DNA from: Bacillota bacterium
GTDB lineage: Bacteria; Bacillota; UBA4882; UBA8346
NCBI GenBank assembly: GCA_023417475.1
Contig: JAEZFP010000065.1
Span: 1-64,000 of the forward strand
DNA: 64,000 nucleotides
Reading direction: 5' to 3'
Part shown: positions 1 to 7,672 of the stretch, piece after piece
How the letters are laid out: the number at the start of each line of letters is the position of its first letter
Position numbering within the stretch: position 1 is the stretch's first letter
Notes under the pieces: generated by a model
What the model was told of the DNA's origin: nothing
The model's database searches: none
Seen by the model: the letters and a program-made list of their open reading frames with translations, nothing else
Position numbers and translations under genes: made by a program

Positions 1-2
1 GA

Positions 3-572
3 GTCGGAGCAACCGGAGCAACCGGAGCGACCGGACTGACTGGAGCTACGGGTGGAGTCGGAGCAACCGGAGCCACCGGACCGGTAGGAGCCACGGGTGG
101 AGTTGGAGCAACCGGAGCCACCGGACCGGCAGGAGCGACTGGCCCGGTAGGACCGGGATTCTCCACTGCTTATGCATATATCTACAACACCGAAGCCATC
201 GCTAGCATTCCGGTTGGCGACGACGTCCCATTCAGCACCAATGGCATTATCGTCGGCGATATTACGCATACGGCGGGAAGCACGGACATCACGCTTAATT
301 CCAGCGGTGATTATGACATTACCTTCTCGGTTCAGGCGGATCGAGTCAATCAATTCGCCTTGTACCTAAACGATGTCTTGGTTCCGGGTTCGATATATGG
401 TATCGGAGCGGCGAACATTCACAACATCGGACGGGTTATTGTATCAGTGACGGCGCCGGCAGTGCTCACGGTGCGTAACAACTCCTCCTTCACCGATGTT
501 GCGTTCTTAACGCAAATCGGGGGAACAGCCAACGATACCAACGCCGCAATTCTCATTGTAAAACTACGGTAA
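3..572 (+). CDS. Collagen-like exosporium/surface protein, C-terminal part (partial)
   Basis: This is the 3-prime part of a gene that starts before the window; the frame is open from base 3 to a TAA at 570-572. The first ~50 residues are Gly-X-Y triplets dominated by GAT, GPV and GGV, encoded by a near-identical 45-bp unit at 57-101 and again at 102-146. The remaining ~140 residues, beginning FSTAYAYIYN, are a beta-rich, Cys-free globular domain ending in AAILIVKLR. This architecture is that of BclA-like spore-surface glycoproteins, in which a collagen-like stalk is capped by a trimerising C1q/TNF-like domain. A role on the spore or cell surface is inference from architecture; the N-terminal targeting region is not visible. 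Confidence 0.8.
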   Translation, partial: VGATGATGATGLTGATGGVGATGATGPVGATGGVGATGATGPAGATGPVGPGFSTAYAYIYNTEAIASIPVGDDVPFSTNGIIVGDITHTAGSTDITLNSSGDYDITFSVQADRVNQFALYLNDVLVPGSIYGIGAANIHNIGRVIVSVTAPAVLTVRNNSSFTDVAFLTQIGGTANDTNAAILIVKLR

Positions 573-579
573 TATCAGG

Positions 580-612
580 AAAGGGTTGTCCGATCCGGGC
601 AACCCTTTCTCA
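580..612 (+). terminator. Intrinsic terminator after collagen-like gene
   Basis: An AAAGGGTTG / CAACCCTTT inverted repeat starts 8 bases after the stop codon and ends in a short T-rich stretch. Confidence 0.75.
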
Positions 613-653
613 ATTCCATCCCAGCGCTTCAAGGAGAAAGCGCCGGGAAGCTA

Positions 654-682
654 TTGACCGGTCTAATCGAACATGGTATAAT
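654..682 (+). promoter_or_regulatory. Sigma-A-type promoter of the T-box leader
   Basis: TTGACC (654-659) and TATAAT (677-682) are separated by 17 bases, with TG just upstream of the -10. Transcription should begin near 689, directly before the T-box leader. Confidence 0.8.
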
Positions 683-689
683 TAAACAA

Positions 690-982
690 ATTTAATATGT
701 CGGTCATAACAACATTGAAAAGGCAAAGTAGCGCGCGAAAATGACCAAGCGAGCCCCGAATGGTGTAAGGGGGTTCATGGAAACGTTGCGAAGTTCGCCT
801 CGGAGTTGCCCGCTGAATCTTGAAAAAGTAGTAGGTGCGGCCGGAGCCTCCTACCGTTATTTGGGGAGCAGCCTTAACCGCTTTCCGGTTGTGGTTGAAG
901 AAGAGCGGATCCTAACAGTTAGGGTCAATTTGAGTGGTACCACGGAGCTTTCCGTCTCAGCGAGACGGAAGGCTTTTTTATT
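690..982 (+). promoter_or_regulatory. T-box leader (tRNA-sensing riboswitch), probable Phe specifier
   Basis: The leader has the canonical order of parts. An AGTAG motif is at 727-731. A Stem I distal part reads AGCGAGCC...GGTG...AAGGGGGTTC, much like Bacillus T-boxes. The specifier region is GAA-G-TTC-G around 790-797. The T-box sequence TGAGTGGTACCACGG is at 931-945, and a strong terminator hairpin (TTCCGTCT/AGACGGAA then T run) spans about 944-980. Uncharged tRNA binding would stabilise the antiterminator and allow readthrough into the ligase gene. I read the specifier as TTC (Phe, 794-796) because a purine follows it; GTT (Val, 793-795) is the alternative. An ORF that spans this leader is not a gene. 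Confidence 0.85.
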
Positions 983-1140
983 TATTGGGCTATTTGAGTC
1001 ATTTGGAAATGGCGAAGCGAAGAACCGGGGAAGGTTTTGGGCAAAGCCATTGGGGGTGGTTATTTCTTTTTTGGTCTGGAATATCCGGATTGCAATGATA
1101 GATTGGTATTGTTTAATCGGAATGCGAGGAGGAATTGATT

Positions 1141-2454
1141 GTGTGGAATCGTGAGATGGAGACGATGCCCCGGGCGGATTTGGAAAAACTGCAAGCGGAA
1201 CGGTTGCGGAAGACCGTGGATAGGGTTTATGAAAATGTGCCTTTTTACCGGCAAAAGTTACAAGCGGCGGGAATTAAACCCGACGATATTCGGGGCGTCC
1301 AAGATTTAGCCAAACTACCCTTTACATATAAGCAAGATTTACGGGACAACTATCCGTTCGGTTTGTTTGCCGCGCCCAAAGACGAGATTGTCCGGGTTCA
1401 CGCATCGTCGGGCACCACCGGCAAGATGACGGTGGTTGGCTATACTAAAAAAGATATTCAAACCTGGTCGGAAGTCATGGCGCGCACGTTGGGCTGCGGC
1501 GGAGTGACCAACCAAGATACGGTACAGGTGGCTTATGGGTATGGATTGTTCACCGGCGGGTTGGGCGCTCATTACGGAGCGGAATGGCTCGGCGCGACAG
1601 TGATTCCGATCTCCGGCGGCAACACCAAACGCCAATTGCAGATTATGGTGGACTTCGGCACAACGGCAATCGCCTGTACTCCTTCCTATAGTTTATTTAT
1701 GGCGGAGACGGCGGCCGAAGAAGGGATCGACGTGCGGGCGTTGCCGGTGCGGGTTGGCTTTTTCGGGGCCGAACCTTGGTCGAACAATATGCGGAAAGAG
1801 ATTGAGGAAAAGTGGAATATTAAAGCCATCGATATCTATGGCTTAAGCGAAGTGATCGGTCCGGGGGTGGCCAGCGAATGCCTGGCGCAAGACGGCTTAC
1901 ATATCTGGGGTGACCATTTCCTGGCGGAGGTGATCGATCCCAACACCGGCGAAGTCTTGCCCTATGGTGAAAAAGGCGAGCTGGTCTTCACTTGCATCAC
2001 CAAAGAAGCATTGCCGCTGATCCGTTACCGGACGCGCGATATCAGCATTTTATATAACGAACCCTGTTCCTGCGGACGGACGCATCTGCGGATGCGCCGG
2101 GTGATGGGCCGGACCGACGATATGCTGATCATTCGCGGCGTCAACGTCTTCCCGTCGCAGATCGAGAGCGTGTTGTTGGAGATCGGCGAGACCGAACCCC
2201 ATTACCAATTGATTGTCGATCGCGAAGGGAATCTGGATGACCTCGAAGTATGGGTGGAAATGTCGGAACGGCTCTTCTCCGACGAAGTCCGGAAACTGGA
2301 GGAGATTGAGGGTAAGATTAAACGGGAGATCGCGAGCACGTTGGGGATTTCGGCCCGGGTCAAACTGGTTGAACCGAAAACCATTGCCCGGAGCGAAGGC
2401 AAGGCCAAACGGATCATTGACCGCCGCGACGTCTACGCCGACGCCAACCAATAA
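1141..2454 (+). CDS. paaK: Phenylacetate-CoA ligase family (aryl-acid AMP-forming CoA ligase)
   Basis: A 437-residue cytoplasmic adenylate-forming enzyme predicted to activate phenylacetate or a related aryl acid to its CoA thioester with ATP. The AMP-binding P-loop is SSGTTGK near residue 90; YGLSE near residue 236 and the YRTRD motif follow; the C-terminal PaaK lid domain includes GRTDDMLIIRGVN. Length is typical of PaaK. The start is GTG 1141 (MWNREMETMPR), 8 bases after AGGAGG at 1127-1132; TTG 1135 is too close to that site. It lies under the T-box leader, so expression should rise when the cognate amino acid is scarce. This points to aromatic-acid salvage toward phenylalanine, or to aromatic catabolism, rather than aerobic phenylacetate degradation. 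Confidence 0.9.
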   Translation: MWNREMETMPRADLEKLQAERLRKTVDRVYENVPFYRQKLQAAGIKPDDIRGVQDLAKLPFTYKQDLRDNYPFGLFAAPKDEIVRVHASSGTTGKMTVVGYTKKDIQTWSEVMARTLGCGGVTNQDTVQVAYGYGLFTGGLGAHYGAEWLGATVIPISGGNTKRQLQIMVDFGTTAIACTPSYSLFMAETAAEEGIDVRALPVRVGFFGAEPWSNNMRKEIEEKWNIKAIDIYGLSEVIGPGVASECLAQDGLHIWGDHFLAEVIDPNTGEVLPYGEKGELVFTCITKEALPLIRYRTRDISILYNEPCSCGRTHLRMRRVMGRTDDMLIIRGVNVFPSQIESVLLEIGETEPHYQLIVDREGNLDDLEVWVEMSERLFSDEVRKLEEIEGKIKREIASTLGISARVKLVEPKTIARSEGKAKRIIDRRDVYADANQ

Positions 2455-2593
2455 ACCCCTGCCGATCGGAGTCAGCCGGATTGAATGAAGGTATTTTTGA
2501 CCAAAACGCGAATTATACTTATTGTAAATCGGTTGGCCTAAAGATGACGGAAATAATTGGTTGACGGAAGTAGCGGACGGAAGGAGAATGGGC

Positions 2594-3025
2594 ATGAAAG
2601 TAAAGCAGATCTCAATTTTTTTAGAAAATCAATCCGGGCGACTCGCGCGAGTCACCAAAACCCTCGGAGATCATCATATTAATATTCGGGCTTTATCCAT
2701 CGCCGATACCACCGATTTCGGGATTTTACGGTTAATTGTTAGCGATCCTGAGAAGGCTTGGCAGGTTCTGAAGGAACAGGAATATACCGTCAGCGAGACG
2801 GAGATCATCGCCATTCAAGTTCCCGATCACCCCGGCGGCTTGGGCGAAATTTTGCAAATATTGGACCAATGCGGTATCAACATTGAATATATGTACGCTT
2901 TTGTCGGTCGTTCCAACGCCGATGCGGTGGTCGTCTTCCGGGTGGAAAATATCGACCGCGCCATCGAATTGCTCAAAGAGACCGGAGTCAAGCTGTTAAG
3001 CGGCGTCGAAGTGTACCAGGTCTGA
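2594..3025 (+). CDS. Tandem ACT-domain protein
   Basis: A 143-residue protein made only of two ACT domains (about residues 1-70, starting MKVKQISIFLENQSGRL, and 71-143, starting IAIQVPDHPGGLGEIL). ACT domains bind amino acids and act as allosteric sensors. Stand-alone tandem ACT proteins are commonly encoded beside PaaK-type ligases. The start ATG 2594 follows GGAAGGAG at 2579-2586 by 7 bases; ATG 2588 is too close. The gene lies 139 bases after the ligase gene with no terminator between, so it is probably under the same T-box control. No catalytic domain is present, so a sensing or regulatory role for aryl-acid metabolism is inference. Confidence 0.85.
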   Translation: MKVKQISIFLENQSGRLARVTKTLGDHHINIRALSIADTTDFGILRLIVSDPEKAWQVLKEQEYTVSETEIIAIQVPDHPGGLGEILQILDQCGINIEYMYAFVGRSNADAVVVFRVENIDRAIELLKETGVKLLSGVEVYQV

Positions 3026-3055
3026 GACCGGCTGAAATGAATTCAACCGTTATTG

Positions 3056-3090
3056 GAAGAGGTTGTGTCGCGCAACCTCTTTTGTTTTTT
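3056..3090 (+). terminator. Intrinsic terminator of ligase/ACT operon
   Basis: AAGAGGTTG / CAACCTCTT hairpin followed by a T-rich tract beginning 30 bases after the ACT gene. Confidence 0.8.
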
Positions 3091-3209
3091 TATAAACGGG
3101 AGGTTTGGTTTCGTTTAATTTTATGTAAAAAGGGAGGTTCGCATGGTTGATAAAGCGAAGCAAAGAAAAGCATTTTGCTATGCAACATTAGATCATGGAG
3201 GAAGAACCG

Positions 3210-3842
3210 ATGGGGCTGTATGTAAATGTACGGGTGAAGGCGTTGATCTTTGATATTGACGGAACATTGGGGGACACGATGCCGGTTCACTTGCGGGCGT
3301 GGGAAGCGGCCGGACAAGTGCATGGGTTTATCTATCCGTCGGAGCTTTTTTATCAATATGCGGGACTACCCACCAAAAACATTGTTCAAATGCTGAATGA
3401 GCGTTTTGGATATCAGTTGAATCCGGAACAAGTGATGGTGACGAAGAATGAGGCCTATCTACGATTGATTCACGAGATCAAGCCGATCAAACCGGTGGTT
3501 GAGATAGTGAAGAAATTTCACGGCAAGTTGCCGATGGGTCTGGGAACCGGCGAAGTCAAAAGTATTGCCCAGCAAAACATCAAAGCGTTGGGACTGGAAG
3601 GATACTTTACCGCGATGGTCTCCGGGGATGAGGTTGTCAACGGGAAACCGGATCCGGAAACGTTTTACCGCTGCGCCGACCGGCTGGGAATCGCTTCCGA
3701 ATATTGCCAAGTGTTTGAAGATGGGGAGTTGGGGTTGGAGGCGGCCCGCCGGGCGGGAATGATCGCCACCGATATCCGGCCGTTTTTGGAAACGCCGTCG
3801 CCTGAACCGGTGGTCGAACAACCAAAACGCAAGATTTCGTAA
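3210..3842 (+). CDS. HAD-superfamily hydrolase, beta-phosphoglucomutase-like
   Basis: A 210-residue soluble HAD phosphatase/phosphomutase. The nucleophile motif DIDGT lies near residue 15, followed by a helical cap that starts around VHLRAWEAAG. Motif II threonine is in GLGTGEVKS, the motif III lysine in VNGKPDPETF, and the motif IV acidic pair in VFEDGELG. This order and the short alpha-helical cap match subfamily I beta-PGM-like or phosphoglycolate phosphatase-like enzymes; the substrate cannot be read from sequence. ATG 3210 is chosen because GGAGGAAG (3197-3204) lies just upstream, whereas the in-frame ATG 3195 has no site. It is monocistronic, with terminators on both sides. Confidence 0.85.
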   Translation: MGLYVNVRVKALIFDIDGTLGDTMPVHLRAWEAAGQVHGFIYPSELFYQYAGLPTKNIVQMLNERFGYQLNPEQVMVTKNEAYLRLIHEIKPIKPVVEIVKKFHGKLPMGLGTGEVKSIAQQNIKALGLEGYFTAMVSGDEVVNGKPDPETFYRCADRLGIASEYCQVFEDGELGLEAARRAGMIATDIRPFLETPSPEPVVEQPKRKIS

Positions 3843-3868
3843 CGACGGTGTTTCGTCACAAAACAAAC

Positions 3869-3915
3869 GCTGTTGCCAATGGACCGTCGGGTTCCTTGCG
3901 GCAACGGCTTTTTTT
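3869..3915 (+). terminator. Intrinsic terminator after HAD gene
   Basis: GCTGTTGCC / GGCAACGGC stem followed by seven T. Bases 3916-4123 between this and the convergent PspC-like gene show no convincing gene. Confidence 0.7.
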
Positions 3916-4123
3916 ATGCCTCCGCCATTTTCATTCTTTCGCTTGTTCCAAATTGTTGGCTTTTGAGAAAATATCCCATGGCGCCCCTCTCTTCCGCCGC
4001 TTCGAACCGGCTGTCATTTAAAAGAGAGGGGGATTGTAAAAAGTTGGATCAAGTATTCGCTATCGAAGGGGGGTGAGTCGCGCCCCTATTTTCATCCGTT
4101 CGCTTGCCCAAGTCGGATACTCG

Positions 4124-4531
4124 CTAGGAGCGCCGGGAGGGAATCAGCAGGATCACGCCCAGGCAAACCAGGACTAACGGCCAAAAGTAACGGGAAAAAT
4201 CCCAAGGAATAAAAGCTTTGATCAGAAAATAAAACCCGAGCAGGATCAGGAATGCGCCCAGATAATTGATTTTATTCGGCGATTTTGACTGCGGAGCGAG
4301 GGCTTCGGAAGGATTTTCAAGGGTAGTGTCACTGTTTTCGGTTTTCGGCTGTTCCGGAATGACGATCCAAGCGATTACATATGCCAGCACGCCGCTACCT
4401 CCGAAGACAACCGCTAAAACCCAGATCAGACGGACCAACGTGACGTCGATGGCGAAATATTCCGCGATTCCCGCGGCGATTCCGGCAATTTTCCGGTCGC
4501 TGACGGAGCGATACAAACGTTTTGAACTCAA
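4124..4531 (-). CDS. PspC-domain membrane protein
   Basis: A 135-residue protein on the minus strand. The N-terminal PspC domain (about residues 3-60; KRLYRSVSDRKIAGIAAGIAEYF, split here as a basic start and IAGIAAGIAEYF) ends in a transmembrane helix and the typical VIAWIVIPE. A polar linker follows, then a C-terminal hydrophobic segment of two short helices (YLGAFLILLGFYFLIKAF and FWPLVLVCLGVILLI). Short PspC proteins of this type occur in many Bacillota, where they are linked to envelope stress. The start is TTG at 4531-4529, with AGGGGGT 6 bases upstream. It is convergent with its neighbour and has its own promoter region at about 4540-4680. Confidence 0.85.
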   Translation of the reverse strand: MSSKRLYRSVSDRKIAGIAAGIAEYFAIDVTLVRLIWVLAVVFGGSGVLAYVIAWIVIPEQPKTENSDTTLENPSEALAPQSKSPNKINYLGAFLILLGFYFLIKAFIPWDFSRYFWPLVLVCLGVILLIPSRRS

Positions 4532-4688
4532 ACAAATACCCCCTATCCCCTAAAAACAAAGTTACCCGGTTTGCTTGTTAATTATACAAAAAAAGTTTCA
4601 TTTTGGCAAATGCCGGTTTCATTTGCCGTCATCCCCGCCCGCTTCGGTGAATATCATTTTGATATGAAAACTAGCGGGAGCGATGTGG

Positions 4689-5435
4689 ATGAATGATGGT
4701 TTTTCCGGAATCAACCGGGAATTGGCTCAATTTTTAGCCGGCTGTATCATCGAGGCGTATCAACAATTTAGTACCGGCGGCGCGTTTGGAGTTCCCGCCG
4801 GTTACCGGATGTTGGGACCGATCATGTCCGGAACCGGGGAACAGACAAAGCTTTACGGTTATATGATTGAATCCGTGGCGGGGGTTTTAATCGTATTCCG
4901 CGGCACCCGGACCGTGGGGGAATGGTTAACCGATTTTGATATCCGGCAAGTTGAATTCCCCTATGTAGACGCCGGACGCACTCATTCCGGTTTTACGGAG
5001 TTATACGGTGTGTTGCGCCCCTCAATCCTGCGGGGGTTGCAGTTCTCGCCCCATTGGAAAAGGGTTGTGGTCACCGGCCACAGTTTGGGGGGAGCCTTGG
5101 CCACGTTGGCCGCGTTGGATATCATGGCGAATACGCTATATTACAATTTGTCAATGTATAACTTCGGCAGTCCCAAAGTGGGAGATCCCCAATTTGCAAC
5201 TGTTTATGACCAAAAGGTCCAAAGTAGTTTTCGAATCGCCAACCTGTTTGACCCGGTCCCGAAGGTCCCGCCGGAGCAGGCGACATTGCCGTTTTCCCAA
5301 GAAGTGGTGACCTATCAGCATGTCAGCCGCGCAGTTCATATTTTTATACACACCGGGAGCTTAATCCAAAATCATGATATTCGTACCTATCTGCAGGGAA
5401 TTGGCGGGGATAAAAGTGATAATAACAAAAAGTAG
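4689..5435 (+). CDS. Class 3 lipase family protein
   Basis: A 248-residue alpha/beta hydrolase of the lipase class 3 family. The nucleophile elbow GHSLGGALA is near residue 134, the acid residue is likely the Asp in NLFDPVPKVPP, and the histidine is likely in QNHDIRTYL near the C-terminus, giving a complete Ser-Asp-His triad. The strand VAGVLIVFRGTRT preceding the triad is typical of the family. No signal peptide is visible, so the enzyme is probably cytoplasmic or exported by an unusual route. ATG 4689 lies 8 bases after GGGAG; ATG 4683 is possible and would add two residues. The natural substrate is unknown; sporulation-linked lipases are one possibility. Confidence 0.85.
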   Translation: MNDGFSGINRELAQFLAGCIIEAYQQFSTGGAFGVPAGYRMLGPIMSGTGEQTKLYGYMIESVAGVLIVFRGTRTVGEWLTDFDIRQVEFPYVDAGRTHSGFTELYGVLRPSILRGLQFSPHWKRVVVTGHSLGGALATLAALDIMANTLYYNLSMYNFGSPKVGDPQFATVYDQKVQSSFRIANLFDPVPKVPPEQATLPFSQEVVTYQHVSRAVHIFIHTGSLIQNHDIRTYLQGIGGDKSDNNKK

Positions 5436-5605
5436 TCCTAAGCGCTGAAAATGAAATAAAGGTTCCCCACCGGCGCGGGTAAGAAAATTGCTTACGGTTG
5501 GCCAGCTGATGTAGAAAAATTTTGTAATTTTGTATAATATGCTTCATTTGGTAACACAATATAGTCAGGCAAGATTTTATTTCGTGTTAGGGAGTGAAGC
5601 GTAAT

Positions 5606-6646
5606 ATGAACAAACATGCTTTGGCTGTAGCAAAATCCGCAACAAAAACCATACCCAAGGTGAAACCCCGTTATACGGATGATGAGAATCAATTATTATT
5701 TGATTCGTGGTGGCATCCCCAAAGACGACGGGAACTGGCCGGAAAATTGGGCCGGGCGATGAGCGCCTTGCGCAGCCAGTTTTGCCGGCTATTAAAAGAA
5801 AAGGGGATTTCGAACGAAGATTATTATGAAATGATGCAATCGCGGCATGCGGGAGACGCCGGTTCGCAAGCGCATAAACGCAATCCCGAATCCAAAGCGG
5901 TTGATCGCATTATTTTGGAGACGTTCTGCAAACATCAGGCGTTGGGAAACTCTCGTACCCAGGCTTGTTCGGAATTGCAACAGATTATCGGTTCAAATTA
6001 TTCGGAAGCCGCGCTGAAGTTGCGTTTTTACCGGTTGGTAAAAGTGATGGGCTATCATGATGAAGATTTGCTCCAGATTGGGCGGCAATTTTTGGGAGCC
6101 CGTCCGGAAAAACCGGCGGCGTCCCCCATCGAAACGTTGAGCCGCAAAACAATCTCAGGCGCCGCCGATGAACAGCAGATTGCGGTTCCGGAAGTCGAGA
6201 GCATCCCTGCGGCGGTCAATCGATCCGGCGATAATTCTTTCTTTTATGCAATCTCCTCATTGCCGGAGACTGTGCGCACCCAGGAACAACGTTTGGTCAA
6301 GCTGGAAGAGGTACAACGGCATCAACTGGATTTGCGCGGTTTTATCGAGCATCTGTTGGCGGTAGAGCGGGATTTGAAACGGGAAGATAAATTGCTGGAG
6401 GAGATTCAACAACTGCAAGCCGTCAATGAGTCGTTGCAAGCCATGATGGAAAAGGAACGGGAAAAACTAAAAAAACGGGAGACGGAGTTGGCGGAGGTTT
6501 ATCAATTGCTCGAAAAAACCCTCTCCGATTTCATGAATCTCGAAAGCGTGTCGAAATTGGCCTCATTGGGCGATTTTATGCACCGGCTGGAGATTACCGT
6601 CGATCAATTTGGCAACGTTTTAAAGAGCAAACGGGTTTTAATGTAA
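5606..6646 (+). CDS. SANT/Myb-like DNA-binding protein with coiled-coil tail
   Basis: A 346-residue protein not assigned to a named family. Residues ~23-70 (YTDDENQLLFDSWW...GRAMSALRSQFCRLL) form a Myb/SANT-like helix-turn-helix, and a second similar unit lies at ~95-150 (SEAALKLRFYRLVKVMG). A low-complexity linker follows, then a long charged coiled coil from about residue 225 to 320 rich in Glu, Lys, Leu and Gln. The layout of two HTH units plus coiled coil recalls RsfA-like prespore regulators, but the resemblance is architectural only. ATG 5606 follows AGGGAG by 11 bases; the in-frame GTG 5594 overlaps that site. DNA binding is likely; the target is unknown. Confidence 0.6.
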   Translation: MNKHALAVAKSATKTIPKVKPRYTDDENQLLFDSWWHPQRRRELAGKLGRAMSALRSQFCRLLKEKGISNEDYYEMMQSRHAGDAGSQAHKRNPESKAVDRIILETFCKHQALGNSRTQACSELQQIIGSNYSEAALKLRFYRLVKVMGYHDEDLLQIGRQFLGARPEKPAASPIETLSRKTISGAADEQQIAVPEVESIPAAVNRSGDNSFFYAISSLPETVRTQEQRLVKLEEVQRHQLDLRGFIEHLLAVERDLKREDKLLEEIQQLQAVNESLQAMMEKEREKLKKRETELAEVYQLLEKTLSDFMNLESVSKLASLGDFMHRLEITVDQFGNVLKSKRVLM

Positions 6647-6716
6647 CGGTCCATGTCACCGGTGGAGATCCGATGCGTCGGTCATGGCGAAGGGGAATAT
6701 GTCTTTTGAAAAATTG

Positions 6717-6750
6717 GGCCGGCAATCGTCAATGATTGCCGGCCGATTTT
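6717..6750 (+). terminator. Intrinsic terminator
   Basis: Perfect 11-bp stem GGCCGGCAATC / GATTGCCGGCC with a 6-base loop, followed by a short T stretch. Confidence 0.75.
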
Positions 6751-6830
6751 ACTGTCTGATCAACAGCGGCGATGGCAATGGCAATTTCCCTCAATCCGCA
6801 TAAACGTCTCAATTCTTCATTTCCAAATAC

Positions 6831-6859
6831 TTGACATAAGCGTAAGGTTTTACTATACT
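6831..6859 (+). promoter_or_regulatory. Promoter of the TetR gene
   Basis: TTGACA (6831-6836) and TATACT (6854-6859) with a 17-base spacer; the operator begins immediately at 6860. Confidence 0.8.
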
Positions 6860-6887
6860 GGAAACTACGAAAACTGTTTTAGTTTCC
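6860..6887 (+). promoter_or_regulatory. Operator 1 for the TetR-family regulator
   Basis: Perfect inverted repeat GGAAACTA-N12-TAGTTTCC, placed over the transcription start of the TetR gene. The same 28-bp pattern recurs at 7599-7626 before the pump operon, so autoregulation is inferred. Confidence 0.75.
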
Positions 6888-6940
6888 TAACAACACGGAG
6901 CGCTGGCGGCGCTCATAAATTCAAAAAGAGGCACATAGAC

Positions 6941-7534
6941 ATGATTGACGAGGATAAGCTGAAACAGGCTGTGATTCAAAAAGCGACTGAACTTTTTTTT
7001 AAGTTCGGCTATACCAACACTACAACCCAACAGATCGCCGAAGAATTGGAGATCAGTAAAAAAACCATTTACAAATACTTCCCCAGCAAGGAAAGTCTGC
7101 TCGAAACAGTGATGGAACAAGAACATCAACAAATGACCGACAAACTCTCGACCTTGGCGAATGACAATACCATGGATTTCGTCGAGAAAGCGACGCGACT
7201 GTCTGAGGCGATGGTGATTGGCAGCGCAAAGTTAAGTCCCCAATTCATCAAAGACCTCCAGAAAGTGCGTTTTTCTTCGTGGTGTTGTCAGCAATATGAT
7301 GAACAGATTTTGGTTTACCTTGAAAAAATGGTGCGCCAGGGAATCGATCAGGGTTTAATCCGCAAGGATGTCAATATTGATCTGGTTTTGCTGATGGTCG
7401 CCTGCATCCAGGGGCAATTGAACTTTGCGATGCTTTCGCAAATTGGTTTGACCCTGACCGACGGCATTGCGGGGATTGTCCGCATCGTGAATCAAGGAAT
7501 CTTAACGGAGGCAGCCCGCCAAAAATATGAATAG
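6941..7534 (+). CDS. TetR/AcrR-family transcriptional regulator of the RND pump
   Basis: A 197-residue repressor. Residues ~8-55 form the TetR helix-turn-helix (TTQQIAEELEISKKTIYKYF), preceded by ATELFFKFGYTNT and followed by PSKESLLETV, a classic TetR pattern. The remaining ~140 residues are the helical ligand-binding/dimerisation domain, which is not conserved and does not reveal the ligand. The gene reads into the adaptor and pump genes 138 bases downstream, but these have their own operator. Matching operators in front of both units suggest that it represses itself and the pump until an amphipathic ligand binds. Confidence 0.9.
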   Translation: MIDEDKLKQAVIQKATELFFKFGYTNTTTQQIAEELEISKKTIYKYFPSKESLLETVMEQEHQQMTDKLSTLANDNTMDFVEKATRLSEAMVIGSAKLSPQFIKDLQKVRFSSWCCQQYDEQILVYLEKMVRQGIDQGLIRKDVNIDLVLLMVACIQGQLNFAMLSQIGLTLTDGIAGIVRIVNQGILTEAARQKYE

Positions 7535-7598
7535 GCGCTTTGACAAGCGTTTGGAAACCACTGATTCGTCCCGGGTATTTTATTTTTTTTACCCATCC

Positions 7599-7626
7599 GG
7601 AAACCCGAAAAACTTTTTTAGTTTCT
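7599..7626 (+). promoter_or_regulatory. Operator 2, upstream of the RND adaptor gene
   Basis: GGAAAC-N16-GTTTCT aligns base for base with operator 1 over 28 positions, sharing both half-sites and the central AAAACT and TTTTAGTTTC blocks. It lies about 47 bases before the adaptor start codon. Confidence 0.7.
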
Positions 7627-7672
7627 CAAGTTTAATATGATATTAACATAAGCGTCGAGAGGAGTCGTTCGA

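Noticed and set aside
741..1154. 137-residue frame across the T-box leader
   Set aside because: It covers the T-box Stem I, antiterminator and terminator; no ribosome site and no protein-like composition.
2497..2525. Separate promoter for the ACT gene (TTGACC ... TATTGT)
   Set aside because: The good -10 look-alike TATACT is only 11 bases from the -35, and the 17-base alternative is weak.
3873..4076. 67-residue frame after the HAD gene
   Set aside because: Begins inside the terminator hairpin and has no ribosome site or recognisable sequence.
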